Source: an uncultured Planctomycetota bacterium (GTDB lineage Bacteria > Planctomycetota > Planctomycetia > Pirellulales > Thermoguttaceae). Taken from it: DNA of 49,138 nucleotides. Made by a program: the position numbers and the translations under genes. The notes under the pieces were generated by a model, which was given only the letters and a program-made list of their open reading frames with translations, ran no database searches and was not told the DNA's origin. The stretch lies in assembly GCA_900317365.1 (NCBI GenBank), contig ONGM01000059.1, forward strand, positions 1 through 49,138, read 5' to 3'. Below, piece after piece: positions 33,575-42,484 of the stretch (position 1 is its first letter; every line of letters starts with the position of its first letter).

Positions 33575-34732
33575 ATGTCGTTTTCGCACATCGATGCGGT
33601 TCCTATGTTGGATTTAAAGCGTCAATACCAAAAGTTAGGCGCGCGAATAAACGAGGCTTTACAAAAAGTCAACGAAAGCGGTCAGTTTATCCTCGGTCCG
33701 GAAGTCAAACGACTTGAAGAGAATATCGCAAAATACTCGCGAACAAATCGCGCCGTCGGTTGCGCGTCTGGAAGCGACGCTTTGCTCCTTGCGCTCATGG
33801 CGATCAATGTGAAACCCGACGATGAAGTCGTTGTTCCCTCTTTTACGTTTTTCGCCACGGCAAGTTGCGTTCCGCGCGTCGGCGCGACTCCCGTCTTCGC
33901 GGACATTGAGCGCGACACGTTCTGTCTCGATCCCAACGCGGTCAAGTCAAAACTCACCGAAAAAACCAAGGCGATCATTGCGGTTCATCTTTTCGGACAG
34001 GCTGCGAACATGCCGGCGTTTAAACAAATCGCCGACGATTACGAAAAACAATACGGTCGAAAGCTCTACATTATCGAGGACTCCGCCCAGGCGATTGGCG
34101 CCGAATATGACGGCGTGCCCGTTGGAAATTGGGGCGACGCTTCTTGCTTGAGCTTCTACCCAACAAAGAATTTGGGCGGAGCCGGCGACGGCGGAATGGT
34201 CGTAACAAACGACGATGAAATCGCCGATCGCGTACGCTTGCTGAGAGCGCACGGCATGGAGCCTCGATACTACCACAAAGAAATCGGAATCAACAGCAGG
34301 CTCGATTCTTATCAAGCCGCCGTCTTGAACGTCAAGCTCGACTATCTGGACGAATGGACGAGCGCTCGACAAAATAACGCGAAAACGTACGACGAACTCT
34401 TTGCCAAATCCGGAGTCTTGTCGCAAATCACTTTGCCCAAATGCGTCGGCAATCGAAGACACGTTTGGAACCAATACGTCATTCGCGTCCACGACGGCAA
34501 AAGAGACGCTCTTCGCGCGTTTTTGAGCGAAAAGAAGGTTTCCTCCGACGTCTACTACCCGCTTGGAGTTCACCAGCAAGAATGTTTTGCGTGGCTTAAC
34601 TGCGCTTCCGACGACCTACCCAATACAATTCAAGCGGCCTCGGAAGTTTTAGCCCTTCCGATTTTCCCCGAGCTAACCAGAGACGAACTGGAGTATGTAG
34701 TCGCCTCCGTCGCCGAGTTCTACCAAAAGTAG
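33575..34732 (+). CDS. DegT/DnrJ/EryC1/StrS family PLP aminotransferase
   Basis: A 385-residue fold-type I aminotransferase acting on nucleotide-linked keto sugars. The PLP lysine is Lys198 in SFYPTKNLGGAGDGG, and the family segments VGCASGSDALLLAL (about 61-74), VPSFTFFATA (87-96) and IIEDSAQAIGA with the PLP-stacking acid (166-176) are clear. The product is an amino sugar for surface polysaccharide, lipid or glycoprotein decoration. AAAGGA precedes the ATG. No other nucleotide-sugar gene is adjacent, so the exact sugar is open; the minus-strand epimerase at 1588-2640 is too far away to link. Confidence 0.93.
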   Translation: MSFSHIDAVPMLDLKRQYQKLGARINEALQKVNESGQFILGPEVKRLEENIAKYSRTNRAVGCASGSDALLLALMAINVKPDDEVVVPSFTFFATASCVPRVGATPVFADIERDTFCLDPNAVKSKLTEKTKAIIAVHLFGQAANMPAFKQIADDYEKQYGRKLYIIEDSAQAIGAEYDGVPVGNWGDASCLSFYPTKNLGGAGDGGMVVTNDDEIADRVRLLRAHGMEPRYYHKEIGINSRLDSYQAAVLNVKLDYLDEWTSARQNNAKTYDELFAKSGVLSQITLPKCVGNRRHVWNQYVIRVHDGKRDALRAFLSEKKVSSDVYYPLGVHQQECFAWLNCASDDLPNTIQAASEVLALPIFPELTRDELEYVVASVAEFYQK

Positions 34733-34762
34733 AAGAACACGAATCATTCGACGTTCTCATCT

Positions 34763-34811
34763 GACCAAAGGACGGATCGTCTATTCGGCGCTCCGTCCTT
34801 TGGTCGTTATA
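34763..34811 (+). terminator. Terminator of the aminotransferase gene
   Basis: A perfect 14-bp inverted repeat GACCAAAGGACGGA with a 15-base loop, about 30 bases after the stop. The following GTTATAT is a poor U-tract. Confidence 0.75.
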
Positions 34812-34960
34812 TCTGCAATAACGCATATTTCCATCTAAACCGCTTTTGTTGGATTATCTATTAAAGTTTTTCTGTTTTCTGTCGAATATAAAAAGAGAGT
34901 ACGCTCGTTTGAAACGGGTTCAAACGCAAGGGAAGCGCTTATAGGCAAAGAGGCGAACCA

Positions 34961-36271
34961 ATGATTCAATATGACAACGCGAAAACGTCGGAAGACGTCG
35001 CCCAATTTGAAGTGAACAACGCGGAGTTCATCTCTCAGGATTTGCTTGAAATTGACGATCGACGCGAGGTTTCGCGACGGTTCCCCCAAATCGTTGCGAA
35101 ACTTCCGAACATACCGTTTTCTAACGGTTCTCAAAAGAAAGAACCCAAAGCGTCGCGACGCCTGTTTATGCGAAAGGTCGCCGTTTTATCCCTGGTCTTC
35201 TCAATAGGCGTCGGGGTCGGCGCAATAAAACCTCGCGGCAACGGTGAGAAGCCGACTCATGCGCTCAACTCATCGTCCCAGGCCTCTTCCGAAGAACGAT
35301 GCGACCCGCAAACGAACGAAATTACGAACGTCCAGACGTCGTCGCCAATGCGAAACGAAACCGCGTTCGTCGCTTCCGCAAATTTCATTAGCGAAGACGC
35401 GGAACAAATACGAAACGAGGACCGCGACTCTTTCTACTCAGACTTAGATTCAGTCGCTTTCGCTTCCGATTCTTTAAACGCAGAGGCGTCGACGACGTCG
35501 CAAGCGTATCCGACAAGGAATCCGTTCGCCGTTGATTTCGGAACGCCGTCAAACGCCGAAAAATCTAACGAGTCCCCCAAATTTGACGTCGCGGACTTTG
35601 CCTCGCGACCGTCCAACGTCGCAGATCAAGATTATCCAACGTGGGACGACCTGGAAATACCTGCGAATAATACGATCGCCGACTCTGCGAATTCCAACGC
35701 GGTTGACGCGGCTCTGCCGTCAAATTCATTTGCGGAAGGCGACGCCCTCCGAAACTCGAATCAAATCGTAGGACAAGGATTCCAGGATTTTCAAGTCTAT
35801 GGCCAACCAAACCCGACGATCGGCAACGAATATTTACCTGAACGAAATAACGAAGCGGAAGCAGTGCGCAAAGACGAATATAACGGTTACTCTGATAAAG
35901 CTAAATTTATCGGATACAAAACGCAGGCTCCGCAAGATTTTCTGGCAAACAACATAAATTACGCAGAACAAGATAGCCGGATCAATTATAATCCAAACTT
36001 GGATCGTTACGATAATTCGGACGGTAAGACCTCAGGAGCCGCCGAAACGAACGACCGGTTCAACGTCGCGAATAACTACGGGACTGCGTCTGGCGTTTCC
36101 AACGACGATTGGAAAGACCAGGAGGTCGACCGTTTTGAACTCCCGCGCGCGAACCAAGACAGAGCGAATACGGAATTTGTCGCCCGCAACGACCTCGACG
36201 TCGAGCGTCAAGCGATTCCTGCAAATCAAAACATTCCGGCGCCTACGCCTACTCGTTCGTTGCGTTGGTAG
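34961..36271 (+). CDS. Signal-anchored low-complexity protein of unknown function
   Basis: A 436-residue protein with a charged N-terminal 70 residues, one membrane span (about 73-88, VAVLSLVFSIGVGVGA) preceded by RRLFMRK, and a long hydrophilic remainder rich in Asn, Asp, Ser, Ala and Glu. By the positive-inside rule the N-terminus is cytoplasmic and the long tail extracytoplasmic. No domain is recognised; the tail looks disordered. GAGG lies about 6 bases before the ATG. It stands alone between the aminotransferase terminator and the sialidase-like gene (71 bases downstream). Coding is supported by length, codon style and ribosome site. Confidence 0.75.
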   Translation: MIQYDNAKTSEDVAQFEVNNAEFISQDLLEIDDRREVSRRFPQIVAKLPNIPFSNGSQKKEPKASRRLFMRKVAVLSLVFSIGVGVGAIKPRGNGEKPTHALNSSSQASSEERCDPQTNEITNVQTSSPMRNETAFVASANFISEDAEQIRNEDRDSFYSDLDSVAFASDSLNAEASTTSQAYPTRNPFAVDFGTPSNAEKSNESPKFDVADFASRPSNVADQDYPTWDDLEIPANNTIADSANSNAVDAALPSNSFAEGDALRNSNQIVGQGFQDFQVYGQPNPTIGNEYLPERNNEAEAVRKDEYNGYSDKAKFIGYKTQAPQDFLANNINYAEQDSRINYNPNLDRYDNSDGKTSGAAETNDRFNVANNYGTASGVSNDDWKDQEVDRFELPRANQDRANTEFVARNDLDVERQAIPANQNIPAPTPTRSLRW

Positions 36272-36342
36272 CTTGCGAGCGGTTCGGCTATGCGCCGCGC
36301 GACGTGTAGCGTCGATATAACCGAACCGCGCGAGAGGATAAA

Positions 36343-37605
36343 ATGCAACAAGACGACATGGGCAAATTATGCGTCATGATGTTCGTGATCGGATATCTCG
36401 CGTTAGTCTGCAATTTGGTCATCAAGGGCGAAGACAAGCCCGGCGTTGACGACGCGAACAGAGTTGTCCCTTCTATTACGAAAAGCGTCGTCCTTGAACT
36501 TCCGCCTTCAGACGGCAATCCGCGAAATAGCGAAGGCGACTTCATTCGCTTGACTTCCGGAGAAATTCTCTACGTCTACACCCATTATTACGGTGAATCG
36601 GGAAGCGACCACGCGTCGGCTCGACTTGTAAGCCGCATTTCTCGCAACAACGGTATGACTTGGTCGGAAAACGACGTTACCGTCCTCGAAAATGAAGGAC
36701 AGTTAAACGTCATGTCCGTGTCGCTCCTGCGTCTGCGCGACAACTCAATCGTCTTATTCTATCTTGTTAAGGAGAGCTCCGGAGACTGTCGTCCCTACCT
36801 TCGATACTCGTATGACGAAGGCGAGACGTGGACTCAACGCGTGGCGACGATAAGAACGCCTTCTTACAACGTCGTCAACAACTCGCGCGTCGTTTTACTC
36901 TCGGAAGGAAGATTGATTATTCCTGTTGCGCGACACGTCTATAAAGGCGGAGACGTCTATAATTACGAAAGTCGAGCGACGGTTTTCTGCCTCATTTCCG
37001 ACGACGGCGGACGACAATGGCGACAAAGTTCGGAAGTTCCCAACTCGAATAATATCATGTACCAAGAGCCGGGAGTCGTTGAGCTCGCCGACGGTCGACT
37101 CCTTATGACGATTCGTAACGACAGCGGAAGACAGCTTTACGCATACTCAAGCGATCGCGGCGTCACGTGGACTGATTCCGAACCGTCGCCTCTTATTTCT
37201 CCCGTCTCTCCAGCGACAATCAAACGAGAACCGAACGGCGAGAACCTTATCGCAATCTGGAACGAGTCGACGACGGCGCGAAATCCTCTCATGATCGCAA
37301 CGCTTTCCCCGGACGGTAAACGTATCTTGAAGAAACGGACGCTCGATAAAAGCCCCGAAAATGAAGCGCGAGCGTATTGCTATTCCGCATTGTTCTTCAC
37401 GGATCCACAGACGGCTCTCGTCGCGTATTGCAACGGCAAGGCGCCTTACGGTTTAAACTCGTCTCGAATCGTCCGTGTTAGACTTGAAGATTTCGGTAAG
37501 GAAAACACAAAAGAAAAACGCGCGGCAAGCAAGACGCGTTCCAAGGACGCGGCGGCTCGCTCCGTCATCGCCAATCGCAGAATTTCCGCGAATACTGAAC
37601 CGTAA
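36343..37605 (+). CDS. Secreted sialidase-like BNR-repeat protein
   Basis: A 420-residue six-bladed propeller protein of the sialidase superfamily. A hydrophobic signal or anchor lies at about 9-27. Four Asp-box (BNR) motifs, S-x-D-x-G-x-x-W type, are at about 100-107 (SRNNGMTW), 156-163 (SYDEGETW), 219-226 (SDDGGRQW) and 269-276 (SSDRGVTW). The arginine triad and the Tyr/Glu pair of true sialidases cannot be assigned with confidence by eye, so it may cleave sialic acid or be a related glycan lyase/hydrolase or lectin. AGAGGA lies about 8 bases before the ATG. It is 37 bases upstream of the second metallophosphoesterase, a probable operon. The C-terminal 40 residues are basic. Confidence 0.87.
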   Translation: MQQDDMGKLCVMMFVIGYLALVCNLVIKGEDKPGVDDANRVVPSITKSVVLELPPSDGNPRNSEGDFIRLTSGEILYVYTHYYGESGSDHASARLVSRISRNNGMTWSENDVTVLENEGQLNVMSVSLLRLRDNSIVLFYLVKESSGDCRPYLRYSYDEGETWTQRVATIRTPSYNVVNNSRVVLLSEGRLIIPVARHVYKGGDVYNYESRATVFCLISDDGGRQWRQSSEVPNSNNIMYQEPGVVELADGRLLMTIRNDSGRQLYAYSSDRGVTWTDSEPSPLISPVSPATIKREPNGENLIAIWNESTTARNPLMIATLSPDGKRILKKRTLDKSPENEARAYCYSALFFTDPQTALVAYCNGKAPYGLNSSRIVRVRLEDFGKENTKEKRAASKTRSKDAAARSVIANRRISANTEP

Positions 37606-37642
37606 TATTCTCGCTCTAGTTTATCCTTATATGGAGACGCAC

Positions 37643-39685
37643 ATGAATCGTAACGAGTCCTCGCGAGCGATAACTCGTCGCTCCTTTATGCAAACCGCGC
37701 TCGGCGTCGCAACCTATTGCCTACCGCAGGCGGTCTTCGCTCAATATGAAACTAAGGCAAATCAGGAAGGAAACGACGTCGTTCTGCGGTTCTCCGCTTT
37801 GAGCGACGTCCATTTCAAAGTTTCTCCTAACACACCGGAAGTCGATCGTTTTAGACGATCTTTTCGGTTCATGTACGACTATTCTGCAAAACAACCCTAT
37901 CCGAAATTCGACGCAGTCCTCATAGCCGGCGACTTCACCGATCACGGATTGGACGACGAACTTCTCCTCTTCAGAAAGATCATGAACGAGGAGATCAAAG
38001 CGGATACCCAAACACTGCTCTGCATGGGCAATCACGAGTTCATCGAAGGCACAAAAGAACGTTGGGAAGAACTGTTTCAACGCGATTCCAACAAGGGCTA
38101 CGAAGTCAACGGTTTTCATTTCATCGCCTTGTCTCCTGAGCGCGGCACGAATAAAAACGGCGATTTCATGTACGCCCTCGACTGGTATAAAAAGGAACTC
38201 GACAAAGCGACCGCAGCGGATCCGAAACGTCCGATTTTCACTTTCCAACACTATCATATAACTCCGACGGTCTACGGTAGCCGCGGCGAGGACAACTGGG
38301 GAATCGCCGATCTTTACGACGTGTTACAACGGTATCCGAGAGTTATCAACTTCTCCGGACATTCCCACTACCCCATTAATGACCCGCGATCCGTATGGCA
38401 AGGGAATTTCACCGCGTTCGGAACCGGTACGTTAAGCTATTTTGAAATGGGCGGCGAAGGCGGAAGATATCCAAAGTTCCCGGAAGGTTTCCATAACGCC
38501 GCGCAACTCTATGTCGTCGAAGTTCGCAAAGACAACAGCGTCATCCTGAAACCGTACGACCTTATTTCCAATTCTTTCTTCGACGTCGTTTACGTCGTCG
38601 CAGAACCGGGCGCCGTAGATAAATACCTCTATACGGACGCTCGGTACGTCACGTCGAGCGCGCCCGAATGGAAAGACGACGCTAAAGTTGAAACGCCGAC
38701 TTTCATCGACGACGAACTCGTTGTCTTGAAATTTCCCCAAGCAACGTGCAAAGACGTCGTTCACAGTTATCGGATCGATTTGGAAGAACGGGTCGAAGCG
38801 GACGGAAAGACCGAATGGAGATCTATCGACAGTCGCTATTTCTGGTCGGAATACTACTTCAAAAACCGCCCGGAAACGATGACCATAACGCTCGACGATC
38901 TGAAAGAAACGACGACGTACCGCGCCAAAATCGTCGCGCTCAGCGCCTTTTTCAAAGAAAGTTCCAAAGCGCTTGAAGTTGCCTTTACAACGCCGAAAAA
39001 TCCGCAAGAGACCGTCGATAAGAACGCGCCGAAGCCTGACGCGAACTTTTTGGACGTTCAATTTGAAGACGGAAAACCGGTGAATCGCCCGGTTAACAAC
39101 TTCCCAACACAACGCAAAGTTCAAGGGTTCGGCGCGCCGTCTATCGTTGCGGATCCCGCTCTGAAAAACACGCAGGTCGCAAGTTTCAACGGAAAAGATC
39201 AATTCTTTAAGGTTCAATTCGACGATAGAAGCTATCGACGAATCAGCGCCGCCGCGTCCTTTGCCGTAGACTTCAAGTTCACCGAATTCGAAAACGCGAT
39301 CGAAGATATCTTTTCCAATACGGAATCGGCGGGAATCTGTTTCGAGCTTAACGCCGAAAAGAAAAGCCTTGAGTTCTGGGCGAGCGTCAACGGGAAATAT
39401 CGTATTCTTTCCGTGCCGATCGAACCAAGCGAACGTTATTTCAGCGCGTTCGGAACGTACGACGGCAAGCGTTTAGTCATGTATCTCAACGGGCGAGAAG
39501 TCGCTAGCCTCGACGCTCCCGGCAAAATCACTTATCCCAAAGAGCAAAGCGTTCAGGCGTTCTGTATTGGTTCCGATATTGCGCCCGGCGGCGCTGGCGG
39601 CGCGTTTTTCAAGGGCTTCGTCGCTCGCGCTCGAGCGTTCACGTGGGCGCTAACCGCCGAGCAAGTCGCGGCTCTATGCGAATAA
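37643..39685 (+). CDS. Tat-exported metallophosphoesterase with C-terminal lectin-like domain (paralog 2)
   Basis: A 680-residue paralog of the protein at 29114, with the same order of parts. The ATG at 37643 follows GGAG by about 7 bases; the N-terminus carries TRRSFMQTALGVATYCLPQ and then VFAQ, a Tat signal with likely cleavage after AFA/FAQ. Metal-site motifs are SDVHF, GDFTDHG (with the canonical Asp that paralog 1 replaces by Asn), GNHEF, QHYHITP and SGHSHYP. The fibronectin-like middle and LamG-like C-terminus (strands around ASFNGKDQ, LNAEKKSLEFWA, LVMYLNGREV, ARAFTWAL) are kept. It lies 37 bases after the sialidase-like gene, so both are probably expressed together. Substrate unknown; a phosphate ester on a glycan is plausible. 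Confidence 0.9.
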   Translation: MNRNESSRAITRRSFMQTALGVATYCLPQAVFAQYETKANQEGNDVVLRFSALSDVHFKVSPNTPEVDRFRRSFRFMYDYSAKQPYPKFDAVLIAGDFTDHGLDDELLLFRKIMNEEIKADTQTLLCMGNHEFIEGTKERWEELFQRDSNKGYEVNGFHFIALSPERGTNKNGDFMYALDWYKKELDKATAADPKRPIFTFQHYHITPTVYGSRGEDNWGIADLYDVLQRYPRVINFSGHSHYPINDPRSVWQGNFTAFGTGTLSYFEMGGEGGRYPKFPEGFHNAAQLYVVEVRKDNSVILKPYDLISNSFFDVVYVVAEPGAVDKYLYTDARYVTSSAPEWKDDAKVETPTFIDDELVVLKFPQATCKDVVHSYRIDLEERVEADGKTEWRSIDSRYFWSEYYFKNRPETMTITLDDLKETTTYRAKIVALSAFFKESSKALEVAFTTPKNPQETVDKNAPKPDANFLDVQFEDGKPVNRPVNNFPTQRKVQGFGAPSIVADPALKNTQVASFNGKDQFFKVQFDDRSYRRISAAASFAVDFKFTEFENAIEDIFSNTESAGICFELNAEKKSLEFWASVNGKYRILSVPIEPSERYFSAFGTYDGKRLVMYLNGREVASLDAPGKITYPKEQSVQAFCIGSDIAPGGAGGAFFKGFVARARAFTWALTAEQVAALCE

Positions 39686-39692
39686 AGTCGCA

Positions 39693-39755
39693 ACGGTGAA
39701 CGCGCGGTTATCAGATTGAACGCCGTTCGATCAAACGCCGCGCTTCACGGTCGCA
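39693..39755. terminator. Imperfect hairpin between convergent genes
   Basis: GTGAACGCGCGG pairs with CCGCGCTTCAC with one bulge, enclosing an inner TTGA/TCAA hairpin, across the space between paralog 2 and cbiO and overlapping the cbiO stop. No U-tract; weak evidence. Confidence 0.3.
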
Positions 39756-40428
39756 ACGTTTCAACTTTTGCGACGCGACCTTGCTCCATTACGATTCGCT
39801 CGTCGGCAAGTTCCGACGCCAAGGTCGCGTTGTGCGTCGCAAAAATTAACGTTTTACCAGCTGTCTTCAACGCGTGAAATAGTTCGAGAATGAGGACGCG
39901 CCCTTTTTCGTCAAGATTCTCCAAGGGCTCGTCGGACACAAGCGCGTCCGGATTTAGCGCCAATACGCAAGCAAACGCTACCTTACGTTTCTCGCCGCCT
40001 GACAAAGTATACGGAGCTCGTTCTCTAAGTTCTTCAATATCAAGCATTTTTAAGCAGTCGTCGACGCGTCGTCGGCAGTCTTCTTCCGTCAAGTCCAGTT
40101 GTCGCGGACCAAACGCCACCTCGTCCTCAACGCTTCCGCAAAATAGTTGCGCGTCGGCGTTCTGAAATACAAAACCGACCCGCCGATGAAAGCTTTTCGC
40201 AAACGAAGAGTCGGCGAGCGCCGATTTGTCGATTATTGTCTCGTTGAAATAGTATTCGCCTTCATTCGGCGAGATTAGACCATTGAGAAGTTTCAATAGC
40301 GTCGACTTTCCGCATCCGTTAGCGCCCATTATTGCGACGGATCGACCCTTCTCGACCTTAAACGACACATTTCTTAACGCGACTACCCCGGAATCGTAAG
40401 TGTACGACACATTCTTCAATTCAAACAT
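39745..40428 (-). CDS. cbiO: Energy-coupling factor ATPase, cobalt/nickel type
   Basis: A 227-residue ABC ATPase that powers the ECF importer. Walker A is GANGCGKST (about 35-43), the signature LSGGEKRKVAFA lies near 142-153, and Walker B is ALVSDEP followed by LENLDEKG (about 160-173); the usual Gly-Leu before the D-loop Asp is Asn-Leu here. The switch His is in FATHN (about 196-200). Length is slightly short of the typical 250-280. The ATG overlaps the end of cbiQ by 8 bases, so translation is coupled. Metal choice (Ni or Co) is set by CbiM, not by this subunit. Confidence 0.93.
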   Translation of the reverse strand: MFELKNVSYTYDSGVVALRNVSFKVEKGRSVAIMGANGCGKSTLLKLLNGLISPNEGEYYFNETIIDKSALADSSFAKSFHRRVGFVFQNADAQLFCGSVEDEVAFGPRQLDLTEEDCRRRVDDCLKMLDIEELRERAPYTLSGGEKRKVAFACVLALNPDALVSDEPLENLDEKGRVLILELFHALKTAGKTLIFATHNATLASELADERIVMEQGRVAKVETLRP

Positions 40429-41254
40429 TGACTAAGCTTTCCAAATAAACAAACGTCCCGAGAAGCGCGACGATTAACGCTATCGCAAGATAATCGCGCG
40501 CGGTAAATCGCGACGAATATCGACGATAAACTCCGGAAAAACAACGGCATTTCATCGCGTCAAACTGATCTTGCGCCGCGTCTTGCGCTCGAAAAAAAAC
40601 CAGTCCGACGATTCCGCCCAAAGAACGCGCTTTTGATCGATTACGCCCGACCGATCGGAGAATAACCGCGTCAATCGTCGAAAGACACACTTCGCTGAAT
40701 ATTACGGTATATTTCAGCGTCAGGTCAAAAATAAAGACGAGTGAATCGGGAACGCCGAAAGATCGAAACGCGCATGAGAAACGATTCCAACCCATCGACT
40801 GCGCTAAAACTGACAAGACTCCCGTCGTTATGAGCGTCTTGATCGGAATCACAAAAAACGCGCGCGTCTGCCCCCAAAAGAGAGACGGCGCCAAAATCAG
40901 AACGGAAGCGAGGAACGCTTCCAACGGCGGCACAATGACGCGTCTCAATTTACGCGACTCAAAACTGGCGAACAAGAGAAGTAACGCGACTCCGACTATC
41001 TCAACGAATGCAAAATTTCTAGCGGCCGAAACACAAAACACGCACGCGAACGCTAGAGAAAGTTTTACTGCAGGAGCAAGACGAAATCGACCCTTTTTAT
41101 CGGGACAATAGCGCGCGCTTCGCACAACAAACGCGAACATTCTCGCGCTTTTCCATAAAAAAGCGTCTCGATCTCGCGGAAGATCGCGAGAATCTTCCGT
41201 AACAAGCCAGTCTGGTAGCGGACGTTCGTTCATCGAATCAACGCAACTTTTCAT
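40421..41254 (-). CDS. cbiQ: Energy-coupling factor transmembrane protein CbiQ
   Basis: The T-component of an ECF importer, about 277 residues, with five or so membrane spans (about 55-110, 115-165 and a last span near the C-terminus). The coupling region appears as AVILRSVGRNRS (about 200-211), the Ala-Arg-Gly-like ECF-T motif position, and DAMKCRCFSG (about 239-248), close to the second coupling motif (often MxxRGF). Starts at 41254 (overlapping the cbiM 3' end by 17 bases) or 41233 (4 bases after the cbiM stop) are both possible; neither has a strong ribosome site. Middle gene of the operon. Confidence 0.88.
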   Translation of the reverse strand: MKSCVDSMNERPLPDWLVTEDSRDLPRDRDAFLWKSARMFAFVVRSARYCPDKKGRFRLAPAVKLSLAFACVFCVSAARNFAFVEIVGVALLLLFASFESRKLRRVIVPPLEAFLASVLILAPSLFWGQTRAFFVIPIKTLITTGVLSVLAQSMGWNRFSCAFRSFGVPDSLVFIFDLTLKYTVIFSEVCLSTIDAVILRSVGRNRSKARSLGGIVGLVFFRAQDAAQDQFDAMKCRCFSGVYRRYSSRFTARDYLAIALIVALLGTFVYLESLVNV

Positions 41255-42311
41255 CCCGTCGGAACGCGGACGCGAGTTTGAAAAAGATGATAAAAAACGC
41301 GACGCCGCCAATGGCGGAAAGAATATAGCTAAACCATTCGGGAACGCCTGGCGTGGAGTAATCAGGACAGAGAGCGCTCCATTGGAAACCGGTTTCCATC
41401 TTCTCCGGGGTATAGCCTAATTCGACGCCGTCGGTCGTAACGGTGGCAATCTCGTCCACGCCCCACTCGCCCCAGGCGGATCCGTCGGCAAGCAAACCAA
41501 GAGGAGTCAAAACGACAAGAAGAGCAAGGAGGAGGTAGATCGGATTGATTTTTCCCTGCGCGACGTTCCCCTGCTCGACGTTCGCAACCGTCTCAGAAGC
41601 GTCCGAGGCGCTTTCACGAGAAGGCGCGAATGCGCCGTTCGTTGCAAAACCTGGAGCCGTTTTCTGTATGAAGGCGTAGACGGCAACTGAAAAAACGACT
41701 TCTGTCAATCCAAAAACAGTAAGATGTCCAATCATCATCGCAGGCAACGCCGTTGTAAGGGAATATGGACAGTAGAGCGCTTGCCCGTTCGCATCGTGAA
41801 AGAGGAGCGGTTGAATTCCAAACTCAATTCCGGCGACAAAAGCGGCGAGGTTGATCGCAACATAGGAGCTTATCGCCAACGCGACGCAATCTCGACGAAG
41901 AGATCGGTCTGATTTCAAGACTCGTCGAAGCGCTTGATAAACGTAATACCCGCCAAAAGGAAGAACAAACGCCATATTAAAACAATTGGCGCCAAACGCT
42001 AATATGCCTCCGTCGCCAAAGACCAACGCTTGAAGCGCGAGCGCCATGGTAAGAGCCAAGCAAGCCGCGTGCGGACCGAGCAAAACCGCTAAAAGAGCGC
42101 CGCCGACCGCATGTCCCGTCGTGCCGCCGGGAAGCGGAACGTTAAACATCATCGCCAAAAATGAGAACGCGGCGGCAACTCCCAGTGAAGAAAAACGCTC
42201 GCGCGGAAAATATCGCGTTACATGCTTGACCGCGCGCGTCCATACCGGCGCCATTGCCAGCGCGAGCGCGCCGCATGTCATGGGACTAAGGTAATTATCG
42301 GGAATGTGCAT
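41238..42311 (-). CDS. cbiM: Fused CbiM-CbiN (PDGLE) substrate-binding protein of a nickel/cobalt ECF transporter
   Basis: A 357-residue membrane protein. Residues 1-210 are the CbiM/NikM S-component: it begins with MHIPDNYLSP and carries His67 in GTTGHAVGG; in structurally studied NikM the metal is held by the amino-terminal Met1-His2 region and His67, and the same residue numbers are seen here. After an acidic linker (about 220-250) there is a span (about 255-272), an exported loop with WSALCPDYSTPGVPEWF and a last span near 333-350: the CbiN/NikN-like (PDGLE) part, fused in one chain. The strict start is fixed because Met1-His2 must be N-terminal. It is the first gene of the operon. Ni versus Co cannot be resolved. 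Confidence 0.93.
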   Translation of the reverse strand: MHIPDNYLSPMTCGALALAMAPVWTRAVKHVTRYFPRERFSSLGVAAAFSFLAMMFNVPLPGGTTGHAVGGALLAVLLGPHAACLALTMALALQALVFGDGGILAFGANCFNMAFVLPFGGYYVYQALRRVLKSDRSLRRDCVALAISSYVAINLAAFVAGIEFGIQPLLFHDANGQALYCPYSLTTALPAMMIGHLTVFGLTEVVFSVAVYAFIQKTAPGFATNGAFAPSRESASDASETVANVEQGNVAQGKINPIYLLLALLVVLTPLGLLADGSAWGEWGVDEIATVTTDGVELGYTPEKMETGFQWSALCPDYSTPGVPEWFSYILSAIGGVAFFIIFFKLASAFRRDEKLR

Positions 42312-42388
42312 GGACTACTCCGAACTTAAGCGGGTAAGGCGCTCCGTCTCAAAACAAGCGCCGGTCGATTTGTAACGTCTCGCAACAC

Positions 42389-42416
42389 AGTATATCGGCG
42401 GGATTGTTTTCGTCAA
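42389..42416 (-). promoter_or_regulatory. Promoter of the cbiMN-cbiQ-cbiO operon
   Basis: On the minus strand TTGACG (42411-42416), a 16-base spacer and TATACT (42389-42394) form a good sigma-70 promoter with a leader of about 70 bases. That leader is too short for a cobalamin riboswitch and shows no NiCo riboswitch signature, so control may be by a repressor such as NikR; no palindrome was recognised. Confidence 0.7.
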
Positions 42417-42478
42417 CTTAACCGACGCCGCGCCGTTCCGCTTTTCCTCTCCTGGGGTTTCTCTTTTTGGAAAAAGGA

Positions 42479-42484
42479 TATAAT
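42479..42484 (+). promoter_or_regulatory. -10 box upstream of the pyridoxal kinase gene
   Basis: A perfect TATAAT with an A-rich spacer but a poor -35, giving a leader of about 100 bases before 42592. Confidence 0.45.
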
